A stretch of DNA of 64,000 bases from an uncultured Acetatifactor sp. (lineage in GTDB: Bacteria; Bacillota; Clostridia; Lachnospirales; Lachnospiraceae): contig CAJUGH010000008.1 of the NCBI GenBank assembly GCA_910586215.1, positions 87,395-151,394 on the forward strand, in the 5' to 3' direction. Under the pieces are notes generated by a model, which saw only the letters and a program-made list of their open reading frames with translations, did not search any database and was not told the DNA's origin. Positions 24,384 through 31,358 of this stretch are shown piece after piece. How positions within the stretch are numbered: position 1 is the stretch's first letter; each line of letters begins with the position of its first letter. The position numbers and the translations under genes were made by a program.

Positions 24384-26288
24384 ATGAAACAACATCACAG
24401 ACACACCGGTCCCACCTTAGGAAAAAAGCCGAAAGAAAGCGGGCTTCTGGCCAGTCTCCTGCTGTGGAGACGCGCTTTCTGTCTCTGGTGGAAAGCAGAT
24501 CCCCGGCTGTTTACTTCCACGGCTGCCCTGCTCCTGTTCCAGACCCTGTCCCCTTATGTGACCATCTATTTTACGGCGCGGCTCTTAAATGAGATCACCG
24601 GAGCCTGCAGACGGGAAGTCCTGTTCTCCCTTACAGGATATGTACTGCTGTCCACAGCCGTACTGGCCCTGGGGAGTGCCTTGTTCACCCGGCGCAGGAA
24701 CACTTTGTATGCGGCCTGCTGGCAGAAAAAGGATCAGTTTGTGATACAAAAACTCCTACAGATGGATTTTGAAGCATTAGAGCAGCCCCATACCCACGAA
24801 CTGATCGCAAAAATAGAGCAGGGGCAGAATTTCGGCGGCTGGGGGATCCTGCGCTCCGCGAACCAGTTCCAGGACCTGGCAGGCAGCCTGGTCCAGATTC
24901 TGGGAGCCATTATCCTATGTATCACCCTGTTTACCAGGAAGATCCCCGCCGGGCACAGCCTGTCCCTTCTCAACCATCCCCTGTTCCTGTTGGTCCTGGC
25001 CACTGGCCTGGTGGGAATGACCATACTATCCCCCAGGCTCATTAACAGGGCCGATTCCTTCTGGTCCTCCTTCTACAAGACTTCCACCCAGGGAAACCGG
25101 ATCTATATGTTCCACTTCCGGACCGGCATGGAGCAGGACCGGGCCATGGATATGCGGATCTACAGACAGGACCTGCTTGCACGGAACTATCTGGGATATG
25201 CCGCCTGCGACTTCGCCCCCGGTTCCTATGCGGACAGGTACTGGCACAGGAAGGGAGGGGCCTACTACGCCCTCTCCGCAGTCGTCTCCCGTCTCTTCAC
25301 CGGTTTTGTCTATATGTATGTCTGCATGAAAGCCTGGGCAGGGGCCTTTGGCATCGGTGACCTTGCCCGGTATGTATCTGCCATCACCGCCCTCTCTGCC
25401 GGAGTGTCTTCCCTGCTGTACTGCCTGGGCAGTATCCGGAACAATGCGCCTTTCCTGCAGACAGAGTTCTCCTTCCTGGATATCCCGGATCGGATGTACC
25501 AGGGCAGTATCTGTGTAGAAAAACGCACTGACAGGAAATATGATGTGGAATTCCGGGATGTCTCCTTCCGGTATCCCGGCAGTAAAACTTACGCCCTGCG
25601 CCATGTCTCCCTGCGTTTCCAGATAGGAGAGCGGCTGGCCGTGGTGGGGGAAAACGGCTCCGGCAAAACCACCATGATCAAACTCCTGTGCCGTCTTTAC
25701 GATCCCACAGAAGGAGAGATCCTGCTAAACGGCATCAATATCCGCAAATATGACTACCGGGAATACCAGCAGGTCTTCTCCGTGGTGTTCCAGGACTTCA
25801 GGCTCCCCGCTTACGGCCTTGGGGCCAATGTGGCAGGCAGTACCCATTACAATGCCGCAAAGGCCAGGCGCTGCCTGGAAGACGCAGGACTCTCCCCCTG
25901 GCTTGCAGGCCTTCCCGATGGTCTGGATACCTGTATCGGAAGGGAATTTGACGAAAACGGGATAGCATTCTCCGGCGGCGAGTTACAGAAGATCGCCATT
26001 GCCAGGGCACTGTACAAAGACGCTCCCTTTCTTATCCTGGACGAACCCACAGCCGCCTTGGATCCCGTTGCAGAGGCCCAGATCTACGCCAGTTTCAACA
26101 CCCTGGTACAGGACAAGACTGCCGTGTATATCAGCCACCGACTGTCCTCCTGCCGGTTCTGTGACAGGATTGCCGTATTCGACAGGGGCACCCTGGTACA
26201 ATGCGGCAGCCACCAGGAACTGGTATCCCAGACAGATGGCAAATATTATGCCCTGTGGCAGGCCCAGGCCCAGTATTACCAGACCTGA
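24384..26288 (+). CDS. ABC transporter, fused membrane and ATPase domains (half-transporter 2)
   Basis: A 634-residue partner to the preceding protein, 79 bp downstream with an AGGGAGG box. It has roughly six hydrophobic helices, then an ATPase with Walker A VGENGSGKTT, signature FSGGELQKIAIARAL, Walker B FLILDEPTAALD and FISHR-like YISHR. Both ATPase sites look intact, since each half keeps the glutamate after Walker B. The N-terminus is basic and lacks a peptidase C39 domain, so leader-peptide cleavage is not built in. The substrate is unknown; peptide or lipid export are both possible. A 38-bp tandem array and a terminator follow. Confidence 0.9.
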   Translation: MKQHHRHTGPTLGKKPKESGLLASLLLWRRAFCLWWKADPRLFTSTAALLLFQTLSPYVTIYFTARLLNEITGACRREVLFSLTGYVLLSTAVLALGSALFTRRRNTLYAACWQKKDQFVIQKLLQMDFEALEQPHTHELIAKIEQGQNFGGWGILRSANQFQDLAGSLVQILGAIILCITLFTRKIPAGHSLSLLNHPLFLLVLATGLVGMTILSPRLINRADSFWSSFYKTSTQGNRIYMFHFRTGMEQDRAMDMRIYRQDLLARNYLGYAACDFAPGSYADRYWHRKGGAYYALSAVVSRLFTGFVYMYVCMKAWAGAFGIGDLARYVSAITALSAGVSSLLYCLGSIRNNAPFLQTEFSFLDIPDRMYQGSICVEKRTDRKYDVEFRDVSFRYPGSKTYALRHVSLRFQIGERLAVVGENGSGKTTMIKLLCRLYDPTEGEILLNGINIRKYDYREYQQVFSVVFQDFRLPAYGLGANVAGSTHYNAAKARRCLEDAGLSPWLAGLPDGLDTCIGREFDENGIAFSGGELQKIAIARALYKDAPFLILDEPTAALDPVAEAQIYASFNTLVQDKTAVYISHRLSSCRFCDRIAVFDRGTLVQCGSHQELVSQTDGKYYALWQAQAQYYQT

Positions 26289-26320
26289 CTGATACCACAC
26301 AGCCGACCTGCGCAAATATT

Positions 26321-26529
26321 CCTGCCAGACGCCAGATCATCCGACCTATACCAATGCTCCTGCCAGACGCCAGATCATCCGACCTATACCAATGCTCCTG
26401 CCAGACGCCAGATCATCCAACATATACCAATGCTCCTGCCAGACACCAGATCATCCGGCTTATGCAAATGTTCCTGCCAGACACCAGATCATCCAATATA
26501 TACCAATGCTCCTGCCAGATGCAAGATGT
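26321..26529. repeat. 38-bp tandem repeat array, about 5.5 copies
   Basis: Units starting CCTGCCAGACG begin at 26321, 26359, 26397, 26435, 26473 and 26511, each exactly 38 bp apart. Copies differ by a few substitutions (for example GACGCC versus GACACC, CCGACC versus CCAACA). There are no spacers. Because 38 is not a multiple of three, the array does not encode a stable protein repeat. It lies between the ABC transporter stop and the shared terminator, so it would be transcribed in the 3' untranslated region. Confidence 0.9.
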
Positions 26530-26541
26530 CCCGGCTACAAA

Positions 26542-26568
26542 ACAGCCCCGGAACCATTCCGGGGCTGT
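26542..26568. terminator. Strong hairpin, probably bidirectional terminator
   Basis: ACAGCCCCGG-aaccatt-CCGGGGCTGT is a perfect 10-bp GC-rich stem between the rightward ABC genes and the leftward hpf gene. The rightward flank is pyrimidine-rich (CTCTCCATCCTCTTTTC) rather than a pure T-tract. Confidence 0.7.
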
Positions 26569-26646
26569 CTCTCCATCCTCTTTTCTTTTCCTCCTACTTT
26601 TCTTCCAGCCAGCCGCCGCAATACATATGGGCGCCCTCCGGCCCTG

Positions 26647-27174
26647 TCAGACTTCCGGCTCGATGAGTCCGTAGGTATCTCCTTTTCTCTTGTACACCAC
26701 ATTTACCTGGTCTGTCTCCGCATTGTTAAATACGAAGAAACTGTGTCCCAGCAGTTCCATCTGGATACAGGCATCTTCCGGATACATGGGCTTGATGTCA
26801 AATTTCTTCGTGCGAACAATCTTCACTTCCTCATCGTCCATGTAATCATTTTCCACATACATCTTACTGAAGGAACCGGATGCCTGCTGCCTGTCCACGA
26901 TCTTGGTCTTGTACTTCTTGAGCTGGCGCTCTATGATCTCCTCCACCAGGTCAATGGACACATACATATCATTGCTGACCTGTTCGGAACGGATGATATT
27001 GCCCTTCACGGGAATCGTCACCTCAATCTTCTGGCGGTCCTTCTCCACGCTTAAGGTCACGTGGGCTTCCGTATCAGGGTTGAAGTATTTCTCCAGCTTG
27101 CCTACCTTCTCCTCCACAGCTGCCCTCAGTCCAGGTGTAACTTCGATATTCCTGCCTACAATGATGAATTTCAT
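26647..27174 (-). CDS. hpf: Ribosome hibernation-promoting factor, long form
   Basis: A 175-residue long-form HPF that dimerises 70S ribosomes into inactive 100S particles under slow growth. The N-terminal domain (1-95) begins MKFIIVGRNIEVTPGLRAAVEEK and carries the family pattern LEKYFNPDTEAHVTLSVEKDRQ. The C-terminal dimerisation domain (about 115-172) has IVRTKKFDIKPM, then EDACIQMELLGHSFFVF, and ends NVVYKRKGDTYGLIEPE. The start at 27174 has an AAGGGGTG box; an upstream ATG three codons earlier is less likely. A good promoter lies 64 bp upstream. Confidence 0.95.
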   Translation of the reverse strand: MKFIIVGRNIEVTPGLRAAVEEKVGKLEKYFNPDTEAHVTLSVEKDRQKIEVTIPVKGNIIRSEQVSNDMYVSIDLVEEIIERQLKKYKTKIVDRQQASGSFSKMYVENDYMDDEEVKIVRTKKFDIKPMYPEDACIQMELLGHSFFVFNNAETDQVNVVYKRKGDTYGLIEPEV

Positions 27175-27237
27175 ACGGATCACCCCTTCGGTAGTTTATA
27201 GTTGTTCCAAGGTCCAGTTCCTGCCTTGCATGAAGTT

Positions 27238-27267
27238 ATTATACCATGTCCCCTCCTGTCTTTGCAA
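27238..27267 (-). promoter_or_regulatory. Promoter of hpf
   Basis: On the minus strand TTGCAA (27262-27267) and TATAAT (27238-27243) are separated by 18 bp, 64 bp upstream of the hpf start codon. Confidence 0.7.
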
Positions 27268-27419
27268 TAATTTTCAGATTAATTTACCTGTTTTTGACAT
27301 TATGTCTGTCAACCATATTTCTGTTTTTTTCTGTTCTAAAACGGATTTTAGGACAACTCCACAAAACATCCGTTCTACATTTCCGCTGTTATTTCTGGTA
27401 TACAAATACCGCAAAACCT

Positions 27420-27490
27420 GTGGATAATGTGCATAACCTGGTGTATAAAACAAAAATACAGCTTTTTCGGACATTCCCCCTGTGGATAAC
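27420..27490. promoter_or_regulatory. Pair of perfect DnaA boxes
   Basis: TGTGGATAA (complement of the DnaA box TTATCCACA) occurs at 27420-27428 and 27482-27490, 62 bp apart in the same orientation. TGTGCATAA directly after the first is a one-mismatch box. Flanking DNA at 27270-27320 and 27575-27620 is AT-rich. Neither dnaA, dnaN nor rpmH is present, so this is more likely an auxiliary DnaA-binding site than the replication origin. Confidence 0.6.
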
Positions 27491-27660
27491 TTTCCCACAG
27501 TCGTCCCCTTCCCTGGTCGGTATCCCGTACATTCATATGATTTTGTGCATTCTGCACAGTCCCGGATTGTCAATGCTTTTTTCCCAAAAAATAATATTTT
27601 GACAAATTGCATAATTCTCGTACCTTTTCACGGAATGACGCCGCAAGGTGTTTTTGTACG

Positions 27661-27697
27661 CGCAAACACTCCCGCCTGGCTCTTTGTCCGCGCAAAA
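27661..27697. repeat. Dispersed 37-bp intergenic repeat, copy 1
   Basis: CGCAAACACTCCCGCCTGGC and the following 17 bases match 32 of 37 positions with 34241-34277. In both places the repeat directly abuts the T-tract of a leftward terminator. Confidence 0.7.
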
Positions 27698-27730
27698 AAA
27701 GGGAACCATACCCTCGCCGGTAAGGTTCCC
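27694..27730 (-). terminator. Terminator of the NlpC/P60 gene
   Basis: On the minus strand GGGAACCTTACC ... GGTATGGTTCCC folds into a hairpin and is followed by seven T residues. It lies 17 bp past the NlpC/P60 stop codon. Confidence 0.85.
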
Positions 27731-27746
27731 GTCCTATGGAATGCTC

Positions 27747-28952
27747 TTAGAAAATTCTCCGGATGGCCAGGATCTTGCGGTATCCTGCATTGGATACGAT
27801 AATCCCCGTCTTACTGTTGGACGCATGTACAATCTGTCCATCTCCAATATACAGGGCCACATGGCCGGAGTAACAGATCAAGTCGCCAGGCTGTGCTTCC
27901 TCTAAGCTTCCCACCGCATATCCCTGGGAACGGTCAGATGCGGAAGAATGAGGCAGGCTCACACCGAAATTCGCATACACACTCATGACGAACCCGGAAC
28001 AGTCCGCACCGTTGGTCAAGCTGGTGCCGCCGTATACATAAGGGCCTCCCACAAACTGCAGGGCATATTCTGCCACCGCATTGCCCATCTCGCTGCCACC
28101 GCCGCTTACCACGTAGTTCCCGGTATCCTGGGTGACATTCTGGGTAGCTCCTTCTGCCTGCATCTGGGCTGCCCTGGCGGCTTCCGCTGCCTCCCTGGCC
28201 TTCCTGCGCTCTTCCGCTTCCTTGGCCAGGCGGGCTTCCTCCTCTTCCCTGGACTCTGCCTGGATGAATTCGCTGTGGAGGGTGGCATATTCCGTGGAGA
28301 TCCAGCCGGTACCTTCCTCCACATCCACCTGCACCCAGCCTTCCACTTCATCCAGCACCAGAAGCTCATCCCCCTCCGGAACCATGCTCATCCTGGGTGC
28401 TTCCAGACTAGGCTCCGTACGCACGAACAAGGTGGTGGTGGTGACAGTGGCAAACCTCTTGCCCACCTGCCTGGCAATCTCCACCGCTGCCTCGCCGGTG
28501 ACACAGTATTCTGCCTTCACATACCCCGTCACATTCCCGGAGGTAATCTGGTACCAGCCGTTCTCCTCGGACAGGAAGGTTCCCACAGAATCATTGTAAA
28601 GCTTACCAAGGATCTCTCCCTCCTCGCTGGGAAGGCTTCTCACATTCACGTAATTATTCACCTGGGCAATCACCAGATTCCGAAACAGATCCTCCTCCGT
28701 GGGGGCCTTGGGAGTCTGTTCATCCACCAATTCCTCCAGGTTCATCCACTCTACAAGGGCCTCTATGGGTATGGACGGGTTGGTGGAAATGTCTTCCAGC
28801 CCGGTTCCCTTCCCCAGGGCCAGGCTTACGCCCCCGCTGGGCAGTACGGAATCGGAGCCGGATGCGGCCTGGGCCGTAAGCCCCATACCGGAAAATGTAA
28901 TGGCCGCTGCCAACATATATGCTGTAACCTTCGTAGTCTTACGAATCAACAT
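27747..28952 (-). CDS. Secreted NlpC/P60 peptidoglycan hydrolase with SH3 domains
   Basis: A 401-residue exported D,L-endopeptidase-type protein. The signal peptide comprises a basic start and KVTAYMLAAAITFSGMGLTAQAAS. Two bacterial SH3 domains follow (about 95-155 with VNVRSLPSEEGEILGKL, and 170-225 with LFVRTEPSLEAPRMSMV). Next is a Glu/Arg/Ala-rich coiled-coil linker (230-270). The NlpC/P60 domain (about 285-401) has catalytic Cys in ADCSGFV, His in SGHVALYIG and a third polar His in IVHASN. The start at 28952 is selected by AAAGGGG and by the signal peptide. It has its own perfect promoter and terminator, so it is monocistronic. Confidence 0.93.
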   Translation of the reverse strand: MLIRKTTKVTAYMLAAAITFSGMGLTAQAASGSDSVLPSGGVSLALGKGTGLEDISTNPSIPIEALVEWMNLEELVDEQTPKAPTEEDLFRNLVIAQVNNYVNVRSLPSEEGEILGKLYNDSVGTFLSEENGWYQITSGNVTGYVKAEYCVTGEAAVEIARQVGKRFATVTTTTLFVRTEPSLEAPRMSMVPEGDELLVLDEVEGWVQVDVEEGTGWISTEYATLHSEFIQAESREEEEARLAKEAEERRKAREAAEAARAAQMQAEGATQNVTQDTGNYVVSGGGSEMGNAVAEYALQFVGGPYVYGGTSLTNGADCSGFVMSVYANFGVSLPHSSASDRSQGYAVGSLEEAQPGDLICYSGHVALYIGDGQIVHASNSKTGIIVSNAGYRKILAIRRIF

Positions 28953-29036
28953 TCTTATCCCCTTTCCTAATGAAAAGTATGTATAAAACATTACATTCGG
29001 CTTCCATTTATTACAAATTTGTTACATCTGTTAAAG

Positions 29037-29065
29037 AATATATCACCTTTCCTTAAATTTGTCAA
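29037..29065 (-). promoter_or_regulatory. Strong promoter of the NlpC/P60 gene
   Basis: On the minus strand TTGACA (29060-29065) and TATATT (29037-29042) have a 17-bp spacer, 85 bp upstream of the start codon. Confidence 0.8.
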
Positions 29066-29131
29066 CATGGTAAGAAAAATGGCAGAAAGAGAAAAAAGCC
29101 CTATTTTTCAAGGCTTCCCGGCTATTGACAG

Positions 29132-29167
29132 AAAAAAAGAACCATTTTCGCAATGATTCTTTTTTTT
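29132..29167. terminator. Bidirectional-type terminator downstream of trxB
   Basis: AAAAAAAGAACCATT-ttcgc-AATGATTCTTTTTTTT: a 9-bp stem with one mismatch, flanked by an A-run on one side and a T-run on the other. It would terminate the leftward trxB transcript. Confidence 0.75.
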
Positions 29168-29281
29168 AAATATCTTATATTTTCTTCATAGAGTATTCAG
29201 ATTTATTGCACAATCCTTACCGGAAAGCCATCCTGTGGGAATTCCTGCAAGACAGAGGTTGTATCATTACGGTTCCTGTCA

Positions 29282-30190
29282 TTATCCCCGGGAGTACTGT
29301 CCTGCTGCCACAGCCGCGTTGGCCCCGTCTGCCACAGCCGTCACAATCTGCCGCAGGGGCTTCTTACGCACATCCCCGGCCACATAGATGCCGGGCACGT
29401 CCGTGGCCCCTGTCTCGTCTGCCACCACATAGCCGCCCTCATCACAGGCCACCAGGTCCCGCACCAGTTCTGTGCCAGGACGGATCCCCACCGCCACGAA
29501 CACGCCGGACACAGGAAGGGTGAAAGTATCCCCCGTCTTCCCATTTTTCACCAGGATCCCTTCCACGGTGTCACCGCCCTGGATCTCCTCCACCGTATGG
29601 CTGTAGAGAATCTCCACATTAGGCAGGGCCTTCAGTTCCTCCTGGAGCACCATGGCCCCGCGGAGCACATCCCGCCTGTGGATCAGGTATACTTTCTCAC
29701 AGGTCCGGGCCAGGTAGATGGCATCCTCCAGGGCCACATCCCCGCCGCCTATCACCGCCACCGTACGGCCCCGGTAAAAAGCGCCGTCACAGGTAGCGCA
29801 ATAGGACACGCCCTTTCCTGCATATTCCACCTCTCCCGGCACACCCAGGCTGGCATGGACAGCGCCCGCCGCCAGGATGACGGCCTTCGTCTCCAGGATG
29901 CCTTCTTCCGTGTGTATCACCTTGCTGTCTCCCCTGTCCTCGATGGATGTGGCAAGGACCTCCCGAAACTCCACGCCCAGCTTATCGGCATGCTGCCTGA
30001 ACTGCATCCCCATGTCAAAGCCGTCTGCCCCAGGCATCCCCAGGTAATTGTCCACCTCATAGGTGTTCAGCACCTGGCCGCCGCTCATGGGGTTCTTCTC
30101 CAGTACCAGCAGGTTTAAGCCTGCCCTCTTGCCATATACCGCCGCCGACAGCCCCGCCGGGCCGGAACCTATAATGATTAAATCGTACAT
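29282..30190 (-). CDS. trxB: Thioredoxin reductase-like flavoprotein
   Basis: A 302-residue NAD(P)H-dependent FAD disulfide reductase. It has the FAD motif IIIGSGPAGLSAAVY at the N-terminus, the redox-active pair CATCD near residue 135, the NAD(P)H motif VIGGGDVALEDA and the C-terminal FAD motif GIYVAGDVR. Length and architecture fit bacterial TrxB. No thioredoxin gene is adjacent, so another disulfide partner is possible. The start at 30190 follows AGAGAGGA; the 49 extra upstream codons in frame overlap an intergenic repeat and look non-coding. It is divergent from the SDR gene. Confidence 0.92.
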   Translation of the reverse strand: MYDLIIIGSGPAGLSAAVYGKRAGLNLLVLEKNPMSGGQVLNTYEVDNYLGMPGADGFDMGMQFRQHADKLGVEFREVLATSIEDRGDSKVIHTEEGILETKAVILAAGAVHASLGVPGEVEYAGKGVSYCATCDGAFYRGRTVAVIGGGDVALEDAIYLARTCEKVYLIHRRDVLRGAMVLQEELKALPNVEILYSHTVEEIQGGDTVEGILVKNGKTGDTFTLPVSGVFVAVGIRPGTELVRDLVACDEGGYVVADETGATDVPGIYVAGDVRKKPLRQIVTAVADGANAAVAAGQYSRG

Positions 30191-30361
30191 ATCTGTCCTC
30201 TCTTCCCCCCTATTTTTCCACAATGGGTCACATTTATACAGATGTAGCCTTCCAAAGGCAGACACGCCGTTTGCTTTGGCGCATCCAGTCCCGGGTTTGT
30301 CACGCTGGAAGCGCGTGAAAACGCCTGGCAGTGGCACCTGTGAACAGTAACAAACAATATC

Positions 30362-30390
30362 AGTGTATCAGTTTTCATGGGAAAAGACAA
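30362..30390 (-). promoter_or_regulatory. Probable trxB promoter
   Basis: On the minus strand TTGTCT (30385-30390) and TACACT (30362-30367) are 17 bp apart, about 170 bp upstream of the trxB start. Confidence 0.5.
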
Positions 30391-30400
30391 TAGCGGAAAA

Positions 30401-30429
30401 TTGACAGGCTTGGGAATCTGTACTATGAT
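30401..30429 (+). promoter_or_regulatory. Strong promoter of the SDR gene
   Basis: TTGACA (30401-30406), a 17-bp spacer and TATGAT (30424-30429), 75 bp before the SDR start. It may also drive the downstream TIR gene. Confidence 0.8.
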
Positions 30430-30504
30430 AGTAACAGTTCAACCAGTCCATAGGCGCTGGATATAGAATATGCATTGCCTTTAGGCATGCGAGAAAGGAA
30501 ACCC

Positions 30505-31254
30505 ATGCATACTTACACAGACTCTTCCTGCGGCCTGGCTGGGACCGCCCTGGTCACCGGTGCCTCCCGGGGCATTGGCAAAGCCACCGCCCAGGCCTTT
30601 GCCAGAGCCGGCTATGGCCTGTACCTTACCTGCCACGCCAGCCTGGATGCCCTGGAACAAGTGGCAGAAAATATCCGCTCCTCCTGGGGTGTACCCTGTA
30701 CCGCCATCCAGGCTGACATGGGCTGTCCGGAAGACGTCAGACGTCTCTTTGCAGGGATCCACAGCCTGGATGTGCTGGTGAACAATGCCGGCATTTCCCA
30801 CATGGGACTGCTTGCAGACATGTCAGATGCGGAATGGCACCGCATCATGGCCGTGAACCTGGATGCCTGCTTCTATACCTGCCGGGCCGCCATCCCCTTG
30901 ATGCTGCGTAGACACAGTGGGCGGATCCTCAATGTATCCTCTGTGTGGGGCTGCCAGGGAGCATCCATGGAGGTGGCTTACTCTGCCTCCAAGGGCGGTG
31001 TCAATGCTTTCACCAAGGCCCTGGCTAAGGAACTGGCCCCCAGCAACATCCAGGTCAATGCCATCGCCTGCGGGGTCATCGACACGGCCATGAATGGTTC
31101 CCTCACCCCGGAGGAGATGGCCGCGCTGCAGGAGGAGATTCCTGCAGACCGGCTTGGCACCCCTGAGGAAGCCGCAGAACTGATCCTGCAGCTTGCCCAG
31201 GCTCCCGGCTATCTCACAGGACAGGTAATCACCATGGACGGCGGCTGGTACTGA
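30505..31254 (+). CDS. Short-chain dehydrogenase/reductase (FabG-like)
   Basis: A 249-residue NAD(P)-dependent oxidoreductase of the classical SDR family. It shows the cofactor motif TGASRGIG, NNAGIS, the catalytic Ser in NVSSVWG, YSASKGG (Tyr-x3-Lys) and the C-terminal YLTGQVITMDGGWY typical of 3-oxoacyl-ACP reductases. There is no fatty-acid synthesis gene cluster here, so the substrate is open. The start at 30505 has AAAGGA upstream; an earlier ATG at 30475 would add ten residues. The TIR-STAND gene follows after 104 bp in the same direction and may share the promoter. Confidence 0.88.
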   Translation: MHTYTDSSCGLAGTALVTGASRGIGKATAQAFARAGYGLYLTCHASLDALEQVAENIRSSWGVPCTAIQADMGCPEDVRRLFAGIHSLDVLVNNAGISHMGLLADMSDAEWHRIMAVNLDACFYTCRAAIPLMLRRHSGRILNVSSVWGCQGASMEVAYSASKGGVNAFTKALAKELAPSNIQVNAIACGVIDTAMNGSLTPEEMAALQEEIPADRLGTPEEAAELILQLAQAPGYLTGQVITMDGGWY

Positions 31255-31358
31255 TAACGGCGGCACACCTGCTATGGAACGGTTATGTTCCAACTGGCAA
31301 AGCCATGAAAAGATAGAATCTGACGAAAAGTCCAGCAGACGGACAAGGAGGTATCACT

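Larger units (their letters stand above)
28953..29281. other. Intergenic region between NlpC/P60 and trxB
   Basis: About 330 bp, AT-rich, with no gene. It contains the NlpC/P60 promoter and the trxB terminator described separately, and a shorter AAGCC/GGCTT hairpin near 29096-29115. Confidence 0.7.
30191..30504. other. Divergent control region between trxB and the SDR gene
   Basis: About 310 bp holding one promoter in each direction. It also contains the dispersed 10-mer (as GAACAGTAAC, 30342-30351), a TCACGC/GCGTGA hairpin at about 30299-30317, and a 19-bp match to 17046-17064 at 30434-30452 (ACAGTTCAACCAGTCCATA). Confidence 0.65.

Noticed and set aside
26321..26529. CRISPR array from regularly spaced 38-bp repeats
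   Set aside because: The units are contiguous with no unique spacers, and no cas genes are present. It is a tandem minisatellite.
27270..27620. Chromosomal origin of replication at the DnaA boxes
   Set aside because: Only two perfect boxes, and dnaA, dnaN, rpmH or gyr genes are absent; an auxiliary DnaA site is more likely.
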